A stretch of 64,000 nt of DNA from Muribaculaceae bacterium (lineage in GTDB: Bacteria > Bacteroidota > Bacteroidia > Bacteroidales > Muribaculaceae): assembly GCA_022509205.1 (NCBI GenBank), contig JAFLTR010000006.1, positions 1 to 64,000 of the forward strand, written 5' to 3'. Positions 1 to 9,579 of this stretch are shown here, in pieces. The position numbers were made by a program, and so were the translations under genes. Position 1 is the stretch's first letter. Each line of letters starts with the position of its first letter. Below the pieces are notes generated by a model. That model was not told where the DNA came from, ran no database searches, and saw only the letters and a program-made list of their open reading frames with translations.

Positions 1-423
1 TGTGGATTGCGGTCCTCTCAGCATCACTACTGAAGCGATATCGCTAATGTCGAAATCGTATGCATCCTTATTGAGATAAGGCACATTGTCTACATTTAAT
101 CCTACGGCAGGATGATCCATTCTCGCCCCTATTCCTCTTACATATATCGTAGAGGTGATTCTGGAACCATAGTCGGGAATAAAAAAATTGGGGACGACAT
201 CCGAAACTCCCCTCATCGATACAATTCCAAGCTGCTCGATCTCTTTGCCGGTTAAGAATGTGGAAGCTTCGGGCTCGTCATTGATCTTACCGGCCTCTTT
301 AACCGCCGTTATATTTATCTCTTTCAGGGTTATATATAGCGAATCCTCCTGTAACCTCTCGCCCGGGGAAGCAGTCAGACCAATGGATATTAAGACTCCT
401 AAAATTAAGACCCTAAATTTCAT
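1..423 (-). CDS. TonB-dependent receptor, N-terminal part (cut by window edge)
   Basis: This gene is absent from the ORF track because it runs off the left edge. I translated it from the ATG at 423 on the minus strand and it stays open for 141 codons. It starts with a signal peptide (MKFRVLILGVLISIGLTAS). A TonB-receptor plug domain follows, shown by TFLTGKEIEQLG, SMRGVSDVVPNFFIP, TIYVRGIGARMDHPAVGL and the end of the plug, SVVMLRGPQS. The protein should be an outer-membrane gated pore that takes up a ligand using ExbBD-TonB energy. There is no SusC-type carboxypeptidase-like domain before the plug, so it is a classical siderophore or vitamin type receptor and not a SusC. The beta-barrel and hence the substrate lie outside the window. 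It is divergent from sdaA. Confidence 0.85.
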   Translation of the reverse strand, partial: MKFRVLILGVLISIGLTASPGERLQEDSLYITLKEINITAVKEAGKINDEPEASTFLTGKEIEQLGIVSMRGVSDVVPNFFIPDYGSRITSTIYVRGIGARMDHPAVGLNVDNVPYLNKDAYDFDISDIASVVMLRGPQST

Positions 424-475
424 CACGCAAAACTACTTTTTAAATCCCACCTGTGCAACTTATCTGAAAAAGAAT

Positions 476-483
476 TACCTTTG
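476..483 (+). promoter_or_regulatory. Putative -7 promoter element (TACCTTTG) upstream of sdaA
   Basis: TACCTTTG fits the Bacteroidetes -7 consensus TAnnTTTG. It lies about 105 bases before the sdaA start in the divergent intergenic region. The -33 position has only a weak TGTG about 20 bases upstream. It probably drives sdaA-rnz. Confidence 0.4.
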
Positions 484-588
484 CAAAGCCTTAAACCATG
501 TTGGAATCAGTGATCCCGGAGGCTGACCGATGCAATAATAATCATCGATACAAACAAGCTTAAAACCAGAAACTGCAAAATCATTGCA

Positions 589-1806
589 ATGAAATCAATA
601 AGAGAATTATACAGGATAGGCACGGGGCCTTCATCAAGCCACACTATGGGTCCACGAAAGGCTGCCGAATTATTTCTCGAAAACCATAGACATGCAGCAG
701 GCTATGAAGTGGTGCTCTACGGAAGTTTAGCCGCCACCGGTAAAGGACACATGACTGATGTAGCCATTCTCGATGTGCTTGAAAAAACAGAAATGCCTGT
801 CAATATCGTATGGAAACCGGATATCTTTCTCCCCTACCATCCCAACGGAATGACTTTCAAAAGTCTCAATGAGGCCGGACTTCCTTCCGATGAATGGACT
901 GTCTATAGTGTCGGTGGGGGAGCTATTGAAGAGGAAGGTGGCGCAAAGCAAGGAAGCCCTGAAATATACAATCGTAATACAATGACCGACATAATGGAAT
1001 ATTGTGAAAGAAGTGGTCGGTGTTATTGGGAATATGTGGAACATACCGAAGGAAAGGATATCAACAATTTCCTGAGAGAAGTGTGGGAGACTATGAAAGC
1101 TTCGGTTGAAAGAGGTCTCATAACAGATGGGCGACTCCCCGGACCCTTAAATCTGCGCCGTAAGGCACGCTCCTATTATATGAGGGCAGGAGGATTCAGG
1201 GATAATCTTCGCTCAAGGGGCCTCGTGTTCTCCTATGCTCTGGCAGTGAGTGAAGAGAACGCTGCCGGAGGTGTTATTGTGACTGCGCCTACTTGCGGAA
1301 GCTGCGGCGTGGTGCCCGCTGTATTATACCATCTTTGGAAAAGTCGTAATTTCTCTGACGAAGAGATGTATCATGCCTTATCAACAGCGGCTCTTATCGG
1401 AAATGTAGTGAAACATAATGCGAGCATTTCAGGAGCGGATGTGGGCTGTCAGGGAGAAGTGGGAGTGGCTTGCGCTATGGCGGCAGGAGCAGCGTGTCAA
1501 TTATTCGGAGGCACGCCTGCACAGATTGAATATGCAGCCGAAATGGGTCTCGAACACCATCTCGGAATGACCTGCGACCCTGTTTGCGGTCTCGTTCAGA
1601 TACCTTGTATCGAGAGGAACGCTTATGCGGCGGCAAGAGCACTCGACGCAAATATTTATTCTACTTTTTCCGACGGCAAACACAGAGTGAGCTTCGACAA
1701 ACTCGTGCAAGTGATGAAGGAAACCGGCCATGACCTGCCATCTCTCTATAAAGAGACCGGAATCGGGGGACTGGCACGTGATTTTAAAGTGGAACAGGTG
1801 CAATAA
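589..1806 (+). CDS. sdaA: L-serine ammonia-lyase, iron-sulphur dependent, single chain
   Basis: L-serine dehydratase deaminates L-serine to pyruvate and ammonia in the cytoplasm, using a [4Fe-4S] cluster. The N-terminal beta domain shows the family signature GTGPSSSHTMGPRKAA near residues 12-27. The C-terminal alpha domain shows APTCGSCGVVPA and CDPVCGLVQIPCIERNA, which carry the cluster cysteines. At 405 residues it is the single-chain form with both domains fused, somewhat shorter than the E. coli SdaA (about 454). The second Cys in CDPVCGL sits where many homologues have Ala or Gly. RNase Z starts three bases after its stop, so the two are very likely co-transcribed. Family assignment is firm. 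Confidence 0.95.
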   Translation: MKSIRELYRIGTGPSSSHTMGPRKAAELFLENHRHAAGYEVVLYGSLAATGKGHMTDVAILDVLEKTEMPVNIVWKPDIFLPYHPNGMTFKSLNEAGLPSDEWTVYSVGGGAIEEEGGAKQGSPEIYNRNTMTDIMEYCERSGRCYWEYVEHTEGKDINNFLREVWETMKASVERGLITDGRLPGPLNLRRKARSYYMRAGGFRDNLRSRGLVFSYALAVSEENAAGGVIVTAPTCGSCGVVPAVLYHLWKSRNFSDEEMYHALSTAALIGNVVKHNASISGADVGCQGEVGVACAMAAGAACQLFGGTPAQIEYAAEMGLEHHLGMTCDPVCGLVQIPCIERNAYAAARALDANIYSTFSDGKHRVSFDKLVQVMKETGHDLPSLYKETGIGGLARDFKVEQVQ

Positions 1807-1809
1807 AAT

Positions 1810-2724
1810 ATGAGCGATTTTATTATTCACACTCTTGGATGCGGGTCGGCCAAACCATCTTTGAGACATCAACCGGCTTGCACGGTTGTTGAACACAGAG
1901 GCTCGCTTTATATGGTCGATTGCGGAGAAGGCGCACAACTCGCTTTCATGAAGCAACGTCTCTCGTTCTCAAAATTACGCCATATTTTTATTACTCATCT
2001 TCATGGCGACCATGTGCTGGGACTTCCCGGACTGGTAAGCACCCTCGCACTGACCGGGAACGGAGGTGAACTGACTATCCACACATTTAAAGACGGGGCA
2101 AGGCAACTTAAACAGATGATCGACTATTTTTGTCGAGACACCCCTTTCAAAATAAACTATAATATCATAAAGCCGGAAGAAAAAATAATTCTTGAAACAA
2201 AATCCCTTACTGTCAGAACGCTGCCATTAGAACACAGAGTTCCCTCTGTGGGGTATATTTTTGAAGAGAAACCTAAGCCAAGACATATCAATCCGGCGAT
2301 GACAGATTTCCATCAGGTGCCGGTATCAATGATGAAACGAATAAAAGAGGGTGAAGACTACATAAAACCCGACGGCACTGTCATTCCTAATAAAATGCTG
2401 ACAACAGATCCAACCCCCTCACTGTCATACGCCCATATCAGCGATACTGCCTATATTCCGGGGCTTGGAAAAAAAATCGGCCCCGTGGATTTATTGTTCC
2501 ACGAGACCACATATCTTGACGACCGTGAGGCAGACGCAATCGAGAGAGGTCATTCCACCGCACGACAGGCTGCCAGGGTAGCCCTTGAGGCCGGAGCGAA
2601 ACGTCTGCTTACAGGCCATTATTCCTCCCGCTACAACGACGACTCGCAATTCCTCAAGGAAGCCGGCGAAGTTTTCCCTGATGTAATCCTTAACAACGAA
2701 GGATTAAGGATCAACCTTGATTGA
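1810..2724 (+). CDS. rnz: Ribonuclease Z (tRNA 3' processing endonuclease)
   Basis: RNase Z is a metallo-beta-lactamase-fold zinc enzyme that cuts tRNA precursors after the discriminator base. The zinc motif THLHGDH covers residues 62-68 (H63, H65, D67, H68). Later metal and active-site motifs are LPLEHRVPSVGY, DTAYIPG and the C-terminal GHSTARQAA and LLTGHYSSRY. The 304-residue length is normal for the short, bacterial form. The tRNA in this window has no genomically encoded CCA, which fits a need for this enzyme. It follows sdaA by three bases. Its last 21 bases overlap the end of the convergent alpha-2-macroglobulin gene. Confidence 0.95.
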   Translation: MSDFIIHTLGCGSAKPSLRHQPACTVVEHRGSLYMVDCGEGAQLAFMKQRLSFSKLRHIFITHLHGDHVLGLPGLVSTLALTGNGGELTIHTFKDGARQLKQMIDYFCRDTPFKINYNIIKPEEKIILETKSLTVRTLPLEHRVPSVGYIFEEKPKPRHINPAMTDFHQVPVSMMKRIKEGEDYIKPDGTVIPNKMLTTDPTPSLSYAHISDTAYIPGLGKKIGPVDLLFHETTYLDDREADAIERGHSTARQAARVALEAGAKRLLTGHYSSRYNDDSQFLKEAGEVFPDVILNNEGLRINLD

Positions 2725-5700
2725 TTTCCCTGCTGAATGAGCCACTTGCGCGGGAGAATACAGACATTGCACCTCGGCCATCCCTAAGGAATAAGTGCCA
2801 TCCCTGTCTGCATGACAGTCATAACTTATCACATAGCTTCCCGCTTTAAGATTCTCTATGAAGAATGAGGTCTTATCTTTCCGTATCTCCTTGTAAGCTC
2901 CAAATCCCTCTATAAAGGTAAAGCCGGATAACTTATCTTCAGTTTGAAGACAGGCAGACCTTGAGTCAGCAATCACCACATAGTCCATATCCTTCTTGAC
3001 ATTGACATTCAATACCATGTGAACCTTATCACCTTTCCTGAATGAAGTCACTTCCTTTAAATTCCCTTTGATATCTTCCTGAAAAATCCTCTTCTCAATA
3101 GAAAGATCAGCCACTTTGACACTCTTAACATCCTTTATAGGAGCAATGAACTGACTAATAACCCCACCCCAAGCCGGTAATCCTGTCCGACGCATAATCC
3201 TGATTTTCTTTCCGGAAACTTTTGAAGCATCAAGATTTATAGTGTAGTTGCCGGTTAACTTCTGGTGTTCCGGTAGATCAACCAACATTTCGTCTATATA
3301 AATCTGTGGTGGAGTACGATTTATATTCAAGTCAGAGGGAATACTCTTCAGTAAGGAATAAATGATTCCGGATGAATTATAGTTATCTCCCCAATTTTCT
3401 GTTTCTTTTTTCAATAACATCGTCTGCCGGACCTTATCGACTGCCTCCGGTTCCGACTTTACCTTTTCAAATAGTGTAAGCATCAAGGCGTCTTCTTCAA
3501 GAGTATTCCTCTTGTCAAGGAATTGTTTCAATGACTCCACAATAGTCTGCGATTCTTTTTTATATCTATCGGAATCCATCATTATAGAGGCAGCCTTTAC
3601 TTTTTGCTCGATATTAAAATGTCTCCAACGATCGGATATACTGTCAAGAGTCGCTTCCTGAAGTTTAAACATCGTACCTTTCATGCCGAAATTAAGCATG
3701 TTGCGGTTGTAGAGATAATTAAGCATTGTCATCCAGTCTACTTTTCCTGACTTCCTGTATCTTTCTACTATTCGGTTATCATAGAATCTCACTGCCCTTT
3801 CAGCCATTTGGCTAAGTTGAGGAGTCAGAAGTCCCGCATCATTAAGATAGCCCATTATTTCAATCACCTGCCAAGTGATATATTCTGAAGATTGCATCCC
3901 GTCAAACCAACTCCAGCCACCGTCAGCCCGCTGAAGTTTCTGAAGAGTATTAATCCTTGATTCTATAGCGTTATTGACATTAGCAACGTCAAGATATTTT
4001 TCAAGCCCTCTAATTCTCTCAGTCTCCGAAGATGCTTGATTAATCCATGGTGTGGCATCGAGTCCTACTATCTTAAAGTTCTCATCTCTCTGAAGATGGG
4101 AGAGGGTTAAAGTGGAGTCCTCGGAAATCAGGATATTCCGGATACCCTCAGATATCTCATTGTTGTTTCCTATAATATCATTGGCTGTCATGGTGCCATA
4201 AAGCCAGCGTGCCAAAGCCAGAGAGCTTGAGTTTGCCGGTTCTTTTGAAGATGGCAGGGACATCACAACCTCCCAAAGAGGATTGTCGCAATATTTTAAA
4301 GTAACGTTAGCCTTTTTATTGATCTTCGGAACCTTTAGTTCTATAAGCTCGCTGTCTGAAGCAGCATAGAAAGTTGTGGATTCCACAACCGGTGTAGCTG
4401 ATGGCAAAACAGGCACAACTCCTTGTTCTCCGTCTGTGTGATTATTACCGTTAGCATAAGATCTGACAACTATAGCCGACACATCATCAGGAACTTCAAA
4501 GAGAATCGAAACCACCCTATTACCTGATGGTGAAACCTGTTGAGGGGAAAATTCTGAGGTTGCCAGAATTTCTCCTGAGGCCAGGTCCATCACTTCCAAT
4601 TTTCCTCCCAATCCAATCTCTTCTTCGGAATTATTATAAAGAGTGGCCGAGACAGAAGCTTTGTCTCGGGTTCTCAAAAATTGTGGCAGATTTGTTTTTA
4701 CCATCACAGGTTTTGAAGCTACGGCATCAACTATTGTGACAGCGCTTAGCAAAGAGGCATCATATCCTGCAACCTGAAGTTGCCATGTGGTGTTAAAGTT
4801 GGGCACAACAAATTTTATATTCAATACCCCGTCTTCATCTGCTTTCAGATCTCCACGGAAAAATGCCAAAGGCATTTCTACGGGCCGAAGTGGCTCCTCT
4901 TCTACGTTTTCCACGCTACCTCCTGCAACCGGAGCTTCCGCATCCGCCATCTCCATCTGAGCTTCCTCGACAACAGCCGCAGCGTCATCTTTTACTGTCA
5001 TCATATTTCTGGTAGCTGCCATTTTACGCAACACACCACCATAAATTCTCATATTTGGATATGCTACTAATGGATAACCATAGGTCTCCCAGGATGGTAT
5101 TGCGGATTCAAAGTTTGAAAACCGGTTGGAAGGCAACGGAGTAAAAGTCTTGTATGAAACCAAATTGCCAAAAAATATCGGGTTCATTCTATACCTGTTA
5201 TAATTGGTAATCTTCCAGAAATTAAGATTCCATTTGAAATCATTTATTGCGTTAAGCGCCTTGTCGCTCATAACAGCAAAGGCATTTACAAGAGGAGCCG
5301 CTTTATCATTCACTTTGAATTTAAAACTCCATTCCTCAGAATCTCCTGCCGTTAAATTTTCCCGGAAACTTTGGGTTTCAACTGTCATTTTCTCCAATGA
5401 TTTCTTAGGTATGACAGTTATCTGCCCTGTCTCAGCCTTGAAATCATGAAGTCCGGACAGAGATATGTATAAGTCAGTATTGCCGGCAGTTATTTCAACT
5501 CGCTCTGTATGTAAAGAATCGGAAGGACTTATCCATCTTGACTCCAAGACTTTCTCTCCATCACTTACAGTATATAAGATCCAATCCTGCCAATAGCTTC
5601 CAAAAGTCACATCCACTGATTTTTCTCCCTCGGAATATACATATTCCAAAGGGGGAACCCAAAGAGAGGTGGGGAAAGGAGCTTTCTTGTCATCCGAGCG

Positions 5701-8280
5701 CCAGAGTATCACTTCTGTTGATGTGTAGTTTTCTTCTCCCGACACCTTGAATTCCAATTTATATTTGCCGGACTCCAAATCTACCGAGGGGAGCCGGAAG
5801 TCAGGACTCACGAAAAATCCTGTAAAGGCATACTTCGGAGAGTATATATTGGTGACTCTATATTCCACCTTTTCTTTCACCGGCAAACCTCCCATATCAT
5901 ATACCGGGACATTAAATCTGACAGAGTCTCCCGTTATCTCTACCTTATCATTAATGGCCGGTCGCACCTGGAAAGCTTTTCCTAACTGGAAATAGATCGG
6001 TTGCGAGGTCTCGGTATCTCCGGCTTCCGATGTGACACTCGCTTTTATGCTATATCTTCCCTTCTCAAATATTGTACCTTTCAAAGCCGCCGTAGGAAGA
6101 CTCAAATTGAAAATACCCTCTGCATCCGTCATTTCACTTTGGATGTAGCGTGCGTTGCTCCCACCCACTCTCCATAACCATGGCTGATATTCCACTTCAA
6201 TTTGAACCTGACCATTTGTCACAGGCATCCCCGAATAAGTCTGTGCCAGACCTCGGAAAGAGACCACTCCCGGTTCATTATTATCAGTCTGCTCCAGGCT
6301 CACCATAAAGGATGGCAACTTATATTCCTCCACTCTAATTGTAGCGGAACCCCCTTCTGCGCGAGGGTAATCGGGATAACTTGCCACAAGCTGATAATTA
6401 CCTAAAAGCCTGCCTTGAGGAATAACCATCCTGCCAATGGCCCTCCCCTCTTCATTCAACTCCAAATCAACACTCCCGATAGAGATATAGTTGGCATCAC
6501 GAAGAACCACTTTCACCTGAGTGTTCTTAATCAGTGTATTCTCATTTTTTTCCTGCAGCCAGCCAACTAAAGCAAATCCCACAGTATCGCCCGGGCGATA
6601 TATAGAAAGATCGGTAAGTATGGTAGCATACCTACGGCTCGGGGTGGTTTCCTGATAAAAACTGAAACCGGCATCTTTTATGGCCTTATTTCTGCCATAG
6701 GCCGCCTCTACACGATAATAACCGGTGGGAATTTTGACCCATCCTTCCTTGTTGGTTATTAGACGTCCCTTAGGCTTTTTTGAGACCCCGCTGTAATATG
6801 TCACTTCAGCCCCTGCCACCGGTTGCTGATCAGATCCCTTTACTACATATACTCTTCCGGAATCCTTGTCATTTGAATCGTAAGTGGTGAGAATCGATAT
6901 TTCGGTGACCCTGATTGTAGAATAGGAAGCACTCGATGTGGCTTTGTTCCATCCTTTAGGCAAAGTTTTTGTCATTGAAGGGATAACGACATATAAACCT
7001 GAAGTAAGGGGCGGAAGGGTTATTTCTTTCTTATTATTGAAAGGTGTCTCTTTTTGCTCCCCTTTTATTTCTATCCTATACAAGGGATTACCACCCTGAA
7101 ACTGCTTCAGTATCAATTCATCATAGACAGTTGCCTGATTGGCATTAAGCCTGTAAACGAGAAGATAGCCTTCGGATAAATTCGACATTTCCCAAGTGCC
7201 TTTGATTTCCTGTCCCGGTAAACTTATACGCGGAAATTCAACCTCTATGCGCTGTCGGCTCAATATATTTTCAGCATAAACAAGATTGTTTCTGCCATAT
7301 CCCTCGGGGTAGTTTTTGAGCCATTTATTAATTTCCTTATAAATCTCTGAACTATCCTCCAAGGTGTTACCGTTGTAATAGCTTTCCCATATTCTATACA
7401 AAAGAACCCCGGCTCCTTCACTGTTTTTTAATTTATCGTATGAGTTTCTTAGATAAGTTTCCTTCTCATTATCGGGCAGAAGAGTTGCACATTCTATCAT
7501 TGCTAAAGCCACTATGACAGATTCACCCGATGTCGATTCATTCATAACCTGGTTGAGAAGTTTCTTTGCTGTCGCTTCCGCGTTTGCTTCAGTCGACATA
7601 GCAATTTCAGCCGGATAAAAGGGAATGACAGGTAGGGCAGTCTCCCTTATGAAATTTTTTAAGATACTGACAGATTTAAAGGCTATGAAATCCGAAACGG
7701 TAAGACCGATTTTTTCTGCCTCCTTGCAATCGGTAATCAACAATGATATCGTTTCGATTTCAATCCTTTTGTTCTTTTCGTCAATGGCATTGGCCTTATC
7801 AATAAGTTGGGAAATCTTTTCCTTAAACATTTCTCCGCTCCATTCATCCGTGGCAGAAGGGAAAGTCTCCTCTATAGGAAGGTTTCGGTCATCGTAGACA
7901 ACCCGGTTTGACTGGTAGGCCTGATTAAGTATTTCGGCTTCTAATAGATATGCAAGTTCAGAATATGGAGAACTCAGTTTTTTAGCCACAGAATCCACAA
8001 GATTTATTGCCGGTGAGACATTTTCTGAATTTTTCAGCATGTTTTCAGCCACCACTAAATTCATCATACCACGAAGAGCAAGCAGGTCGTCTTTCTGCTT
8101 CACGGCAACATTCAAAAGACTGTCGGAAGTGGAAACCACAGTTTGTGGAAACGCAAAATCCGGAACCTTATATATCTCTGCTCCAGCACTTTTAATAGAC
8201 AACAAAATAACTAAAAAAACAAACGCCGGCAAGATTTTCATCCATTTCCCGGCGTGGTCTATAATCGCACTTTTCTTCAT
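2704..8280 (-). CDS. Alpha-2-macroglobulin family protein without a thioester motif
   Basis: A very large exported protein (1858 residues) with a signal peptide ending near SIKSAGA and no lipobox cysteine. A carboxypeptidase-regulatory-like segment (KGSDQQPVAGAEVTYYSG, around residue 490) leads into the MG2 domain (LTDLSIYRPGDTVGFALVGW, around 557). The typical A2M domain entry is MPLAFFRGDLKADEDG (around 1137). The thioester-type helical domain follows, but where thioester members have a CxEQ motif this protein reads SSKEPANSSSLALARW (around 1343). It therefore looks like a thioester-less member. Family members trap proteases or act in envelope defence; without the thioester, covalent trapping is not expected. 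A low-complexity acidic stretch near 1110-1130 may be a bait region. It starts three bases after the Spy-like gene and probably shares its transcript. Confidence 0.88.
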   Translation of the reverse strand: MKKSAIIDHAGKWMKILPAFVFLVILLSIKSAGAEIYKVPDFAFPQTVVSTSDSLLNVAVKQKDDLLALRGMMNLVVAENMLKNSENVSPAINLVDSVAKKLSSPYSELAYLLEAEILNQAYQSNRVVYDDRNLPIEETFPSATDEWSGEMFKEKISQLIDKANAIDEKNKRIEIETISLLITDCKEAEKIGLTVSDFIAFKSVSILKNFIRETALPVIPFYPAEIAMSTEANAEATAKKLLNQVMNESTSGESVIVALAMIECATLLPDNEKETYLRNSYDKLKNSEGAGVLLYRIWESYYNGNTLEDSSEIYKEINKWLKNYPEGYGRNNLVYAENILSRQRIEVEFPRISLPGQEIKGTWEMSNLSEGYLLVYRLNANQATVYDELILKQFQGGNPLYRIEIKGEQKETPFNNKKEITLPPLTSGLYVVIPSMTKTLPKGWNKATSSASYSTIRVTEISILTTYDSNDKDSGRVYVVKGSDQQPVAGAEVTYYSGVSKKPKGRLITNKEGWVKIPTGYYRVEAAYGRNKAIKDAGFSFYQETTPSRRYATILTDLSIYRPGDTVGFALVGWLQEKNENTLIKNTQVKVVLRDANYISIGSVDLELNEEGRAIGRMVIPQGRLLGNYQLVASYPDYPRAEGGSATIRVEEYKLPSFMVSLEQTDNNEPGVVSFRGLAQTYSGMPVTNGQVQIEVEYQPWLWRVGGSNARYIQSEMTDAEGIFNLSLPTAALKGTIFEKGRYSIKASVTSEAGDTETSQPIYFQLGKAFQVRPAINDKVEITGDSVRFNVPVYDMGGLPVKEKVEYRVTNIYSPKYAFTGFFVSPDFRLPSVDLESGKYKLEFKVSGEENYTSTEVILWRSDDKKAPFPTSLWVPPLEYVYSEGEKSVDVTFGSYWQDWILYTVSDGEKVLESRWISPSDSLHTERVEITAGNTDLYISLSGLHDFKAETGQITVIPKKSLEKMTVETQSFRENLTAGDSEEWSFKFKVNDKAAPLVNAFAVMSDKALNAINDFKWNLNFWKITNYNRYRMNPIFFGNLVSYKTFTPLPSNRFSNFESAIPSWETYGYPLVAYPNMRIYGGVLRKMAATRNMMTVKDDAAAVVEEAQMEMADAEAPVAGGSVENVEEEPLRPVEMPLAFFRGDLKADEDGVLNIKFVVPNFNTTWQLQVAGYDASLLSAVTIVDAVASKPVMVKTNLPQFLRTRDKASVSATLYNNSEEEIGLGGKLEVMDLASGEILATSEFSPQQVSPSGNRVVSILFEVPDDVSAIVVRSYANGNNHTDGEQGVVPVLPSATPVVESTTFYAASDSELIELKVPKINKKANVTLKYCDNPLWEVVMSLPSSKEPANSSSLALARWLYGTMTANDIIGNNNEISEGIRNILISEDSTLTLSHLQRDENFKIVGLDATPWINQASSETERIRGLEKYLDVANVNNAIESRINTLQKLQRADGGWSWFDGMQSSEYITWQVIEIMGYLNDAGLLTPQLSQMAERAVRFYDNRIVERYRKSGKVDWMTMLNYLYNRNMLNFGMKGTMFKLQEATLDSISDRWRHFNIEQKVKAASIMMDSDRYKKESQTIVESLKQFLDKRNTLEEDALMLTLFEKVKSEPEAVDKVRQTMLLKKETENWGDNYNSSGIIYSLLKSIPSDLNINRTPPQIYIDEMLVDLPEHQKLTGNYTINLDASKVSGKKIRIMRRTGLPAWGGVISQFIAPIKDVKSVKVADLSIEKRIFQEDIKGNLKEVTSFRKGDKVHMVLNVNVKKDMDYVVIADSRSACLQTEDKLSGFTFIEGFGAYKEIRKDKTSFFIENLKAGSYVISYDCHADRDGTYSLGMAEVQCLYSPAQVAHSAGKSIKVDP

Positions 8281-8283
8281 CTC

Positions 8284-8781
8284 CTAATCTTTATCGTTTG
8301 TTTCACGCGACTTATGATGGTCTTTTCGACGGTTATGCTTCATTTCGTCAAGCTTGGCCTTGAAACTGGATTCGGCTTCCCTCATTTTATATATCTGCTT
8401 GGGAGTCAGAAATTCAGCAAACTGTTCATTGTATTGCTTTTCCAACTCAGACCATTCAGTCTGAGCCTTGGAGTAAGCCTCGGTCACTTTCTGATAGTCT
8501 GCTTCCGATGCATCTTTTTTATGTTTGAGAGCCTTATCCATATTGATGGCTTCTTGGAAGATTTCTTTTTTCTTTTCACTCATCTCTTCGTAGAGTTCAA
8601 AAAACCTCTTCTTTTGAAGCTCCGACAGATCCATCTCCTGGGCCAGATATTTCATCTTGAACTCCTGCACCTCCCGAAACATCTTTTCTCTCTTTCCAGG
8701 GTTCTTATCCTGCGCTAAAGAGACACCTAATCCGGTCAATATCAACGTTACAATCAAGAAAAGCTTTCTCATATATCTCAT
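8284..8781 (-). CDS. Spy-like periplasmic protein (LTxxQ type)
   Basis: A 165-residue exported protein with a signal peptide ending at GVSLAQ. The mature part is almost wholly helical and charged, with repeated EELQKKRF/ELYEEMSEKKKE heptads and the phrase LTPKQIYKMREAE, which resembles the LTxxQ motif of Spy/CpxP-like periplasmic chaperones. Such proteins are commonly induced by envelope stress. A second Met, four residues in, could be the true start. Upstream on the same strand lie a single-pass membrane protein and an ECF sigma factor, and downstream the macroglobulin gene begins three bases away. The role as a chaperone is inferred from this pattern, not shown. Confidence 0.65.
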   Translation of the reverse strand: MRYMRKLFLIVTLILTGLGVSLAQDKNPGKREKMFREVQEFKMKYLAQEMDLSELQKKRFFELYEEMSEKKKEIFQEAINMDKALKHKKDASEADYQKVTEAYSKAQTEWSELEKQYNEQFAEFLTPKQIYKMREAESSFKAKLDEMKHNRRKDHHKSRETNDKD

Positions 8782-8879
8782 TTCATTGCTTTCTATTCAG
8801 TTGTTTCCAAACCCTAATTACATTTATTCTTCTACCTTATCATTCCATCCCCTGATCTAAACTCCTGTCACAATCCCTG

Positions 8880-9296
8880 CTACATCTGGCTATAGAAGTC
8901 TTTTTCAAAGTCCTCTATATTGTCGTAGCTCATTATCAATTCCTCCTCATCCATGTCGTAGTCACCCATGTATAAAGGGAGATAGTGGGAATCGTAGTCG
9001 ACACCTCCGTCAAGCAGTTCCACCAATGCTTCCGGTGGATTGTCGAGGCTCAAAGACATAGGTTGGGTAACAGAATGAAACACTTTCATCATCAACCATA
9101 TCCCACAAAACATTGCCGCCAGATAAACGTAAGGCTTCATTCTTTGCCAACGCGACAAATCTCTTATGGGAGCATGCTTCGGATAATCCGGCAAGGACTG
9201 CATCACTTGCTTCTCCAGTTGTGCAAAATAGCCTTCCGGCACCCGCATTCCCGGATCCTTACCATATTTTTTTATAAGTTCTTCTTCCTGTTTCAT
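8880..9296 (-). CDS. Single-pass membrane protein, probable anti-sigma partner
   Basis: A 138-residue protein whose N-terminal cytoplasmic part has the phrase VPEGYFAQLEKQVMQSLP. This phrase recurs in small Bacteroidetes membrane proteins encoded after ECF sigma genes. One hydrophobic segment lies at about residues 56-77 (YVYLAAMFCGIWLMMKVF). The rest is a strongly acidic C-terminal tail (DMDEEELIMSYDNIEDFEKDF). It lacks a recognisable zinc-finger ZAS motif (HxxxCxxC). Position and topology suggest that it restrains the upstream sigma factor. That is an inference; no binding domain is recognised with certainty. Confidence 0.6.
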   Translation of the reverse strand: MKQEEELIKKYGKDPGMRVPEGYFAQLEKQVMQSLPDYPKHAPIRDLSRWQRMKPYVYLAAMFCGIWLMMKVFHSVTQPMSLSLDNPPEALVELLDGGVDYDSHYLPLYMGDYDMDEEELIMSYDNIEDFEKDFYSQM

Positions 9297-9551
9297 AAGA
9301 TATTAATCCAATTTCCTGTTCTGTTTTTCCGGTTACCCGGTAGTTTTATCAGATCCTTTTAAATGTTCGATAAAACTCCCTGTTTCCCAATCTTTTTTTG
9401 ATATATCTATTGACAATATATTTTTAATATAGTTTAACGCTTTATCCATTTTTTATCATGAACCAATGCCACAACCTCTTGTTATAAAGATATAAGGAAA
9501 GAAATTCATGATGTTTGGTTAGTTGAAAATTGTTTATGTATGATAGGCTTC

Positions 9552-9579
9552 GACCGGTTGTGAAACCGGCCGTTGTTTT
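9552..9579. terminator. Hairpin just after the ECF sigma gene
   Basis: CCGGTT-GTGA-AACCGG forms a compact stem followed by GTTGTTTTTT when read on the plus strand. No plus-strand gene precedes it. On the minus strand, where the sigma gene ends at 9580, the hairpin is present but the T run is on the wrong side. It may be a processing or attenuating hairpin and not a classical terminator. Confidence 0.35.

Noticed and set aside
428-435. Minus-strand TAGTTTTG as a promoter of the TonB receptor gene
   Set aside because: It lies five bases before the ATG, which would give a nearly leaderless message, and it has no good -33 partner.
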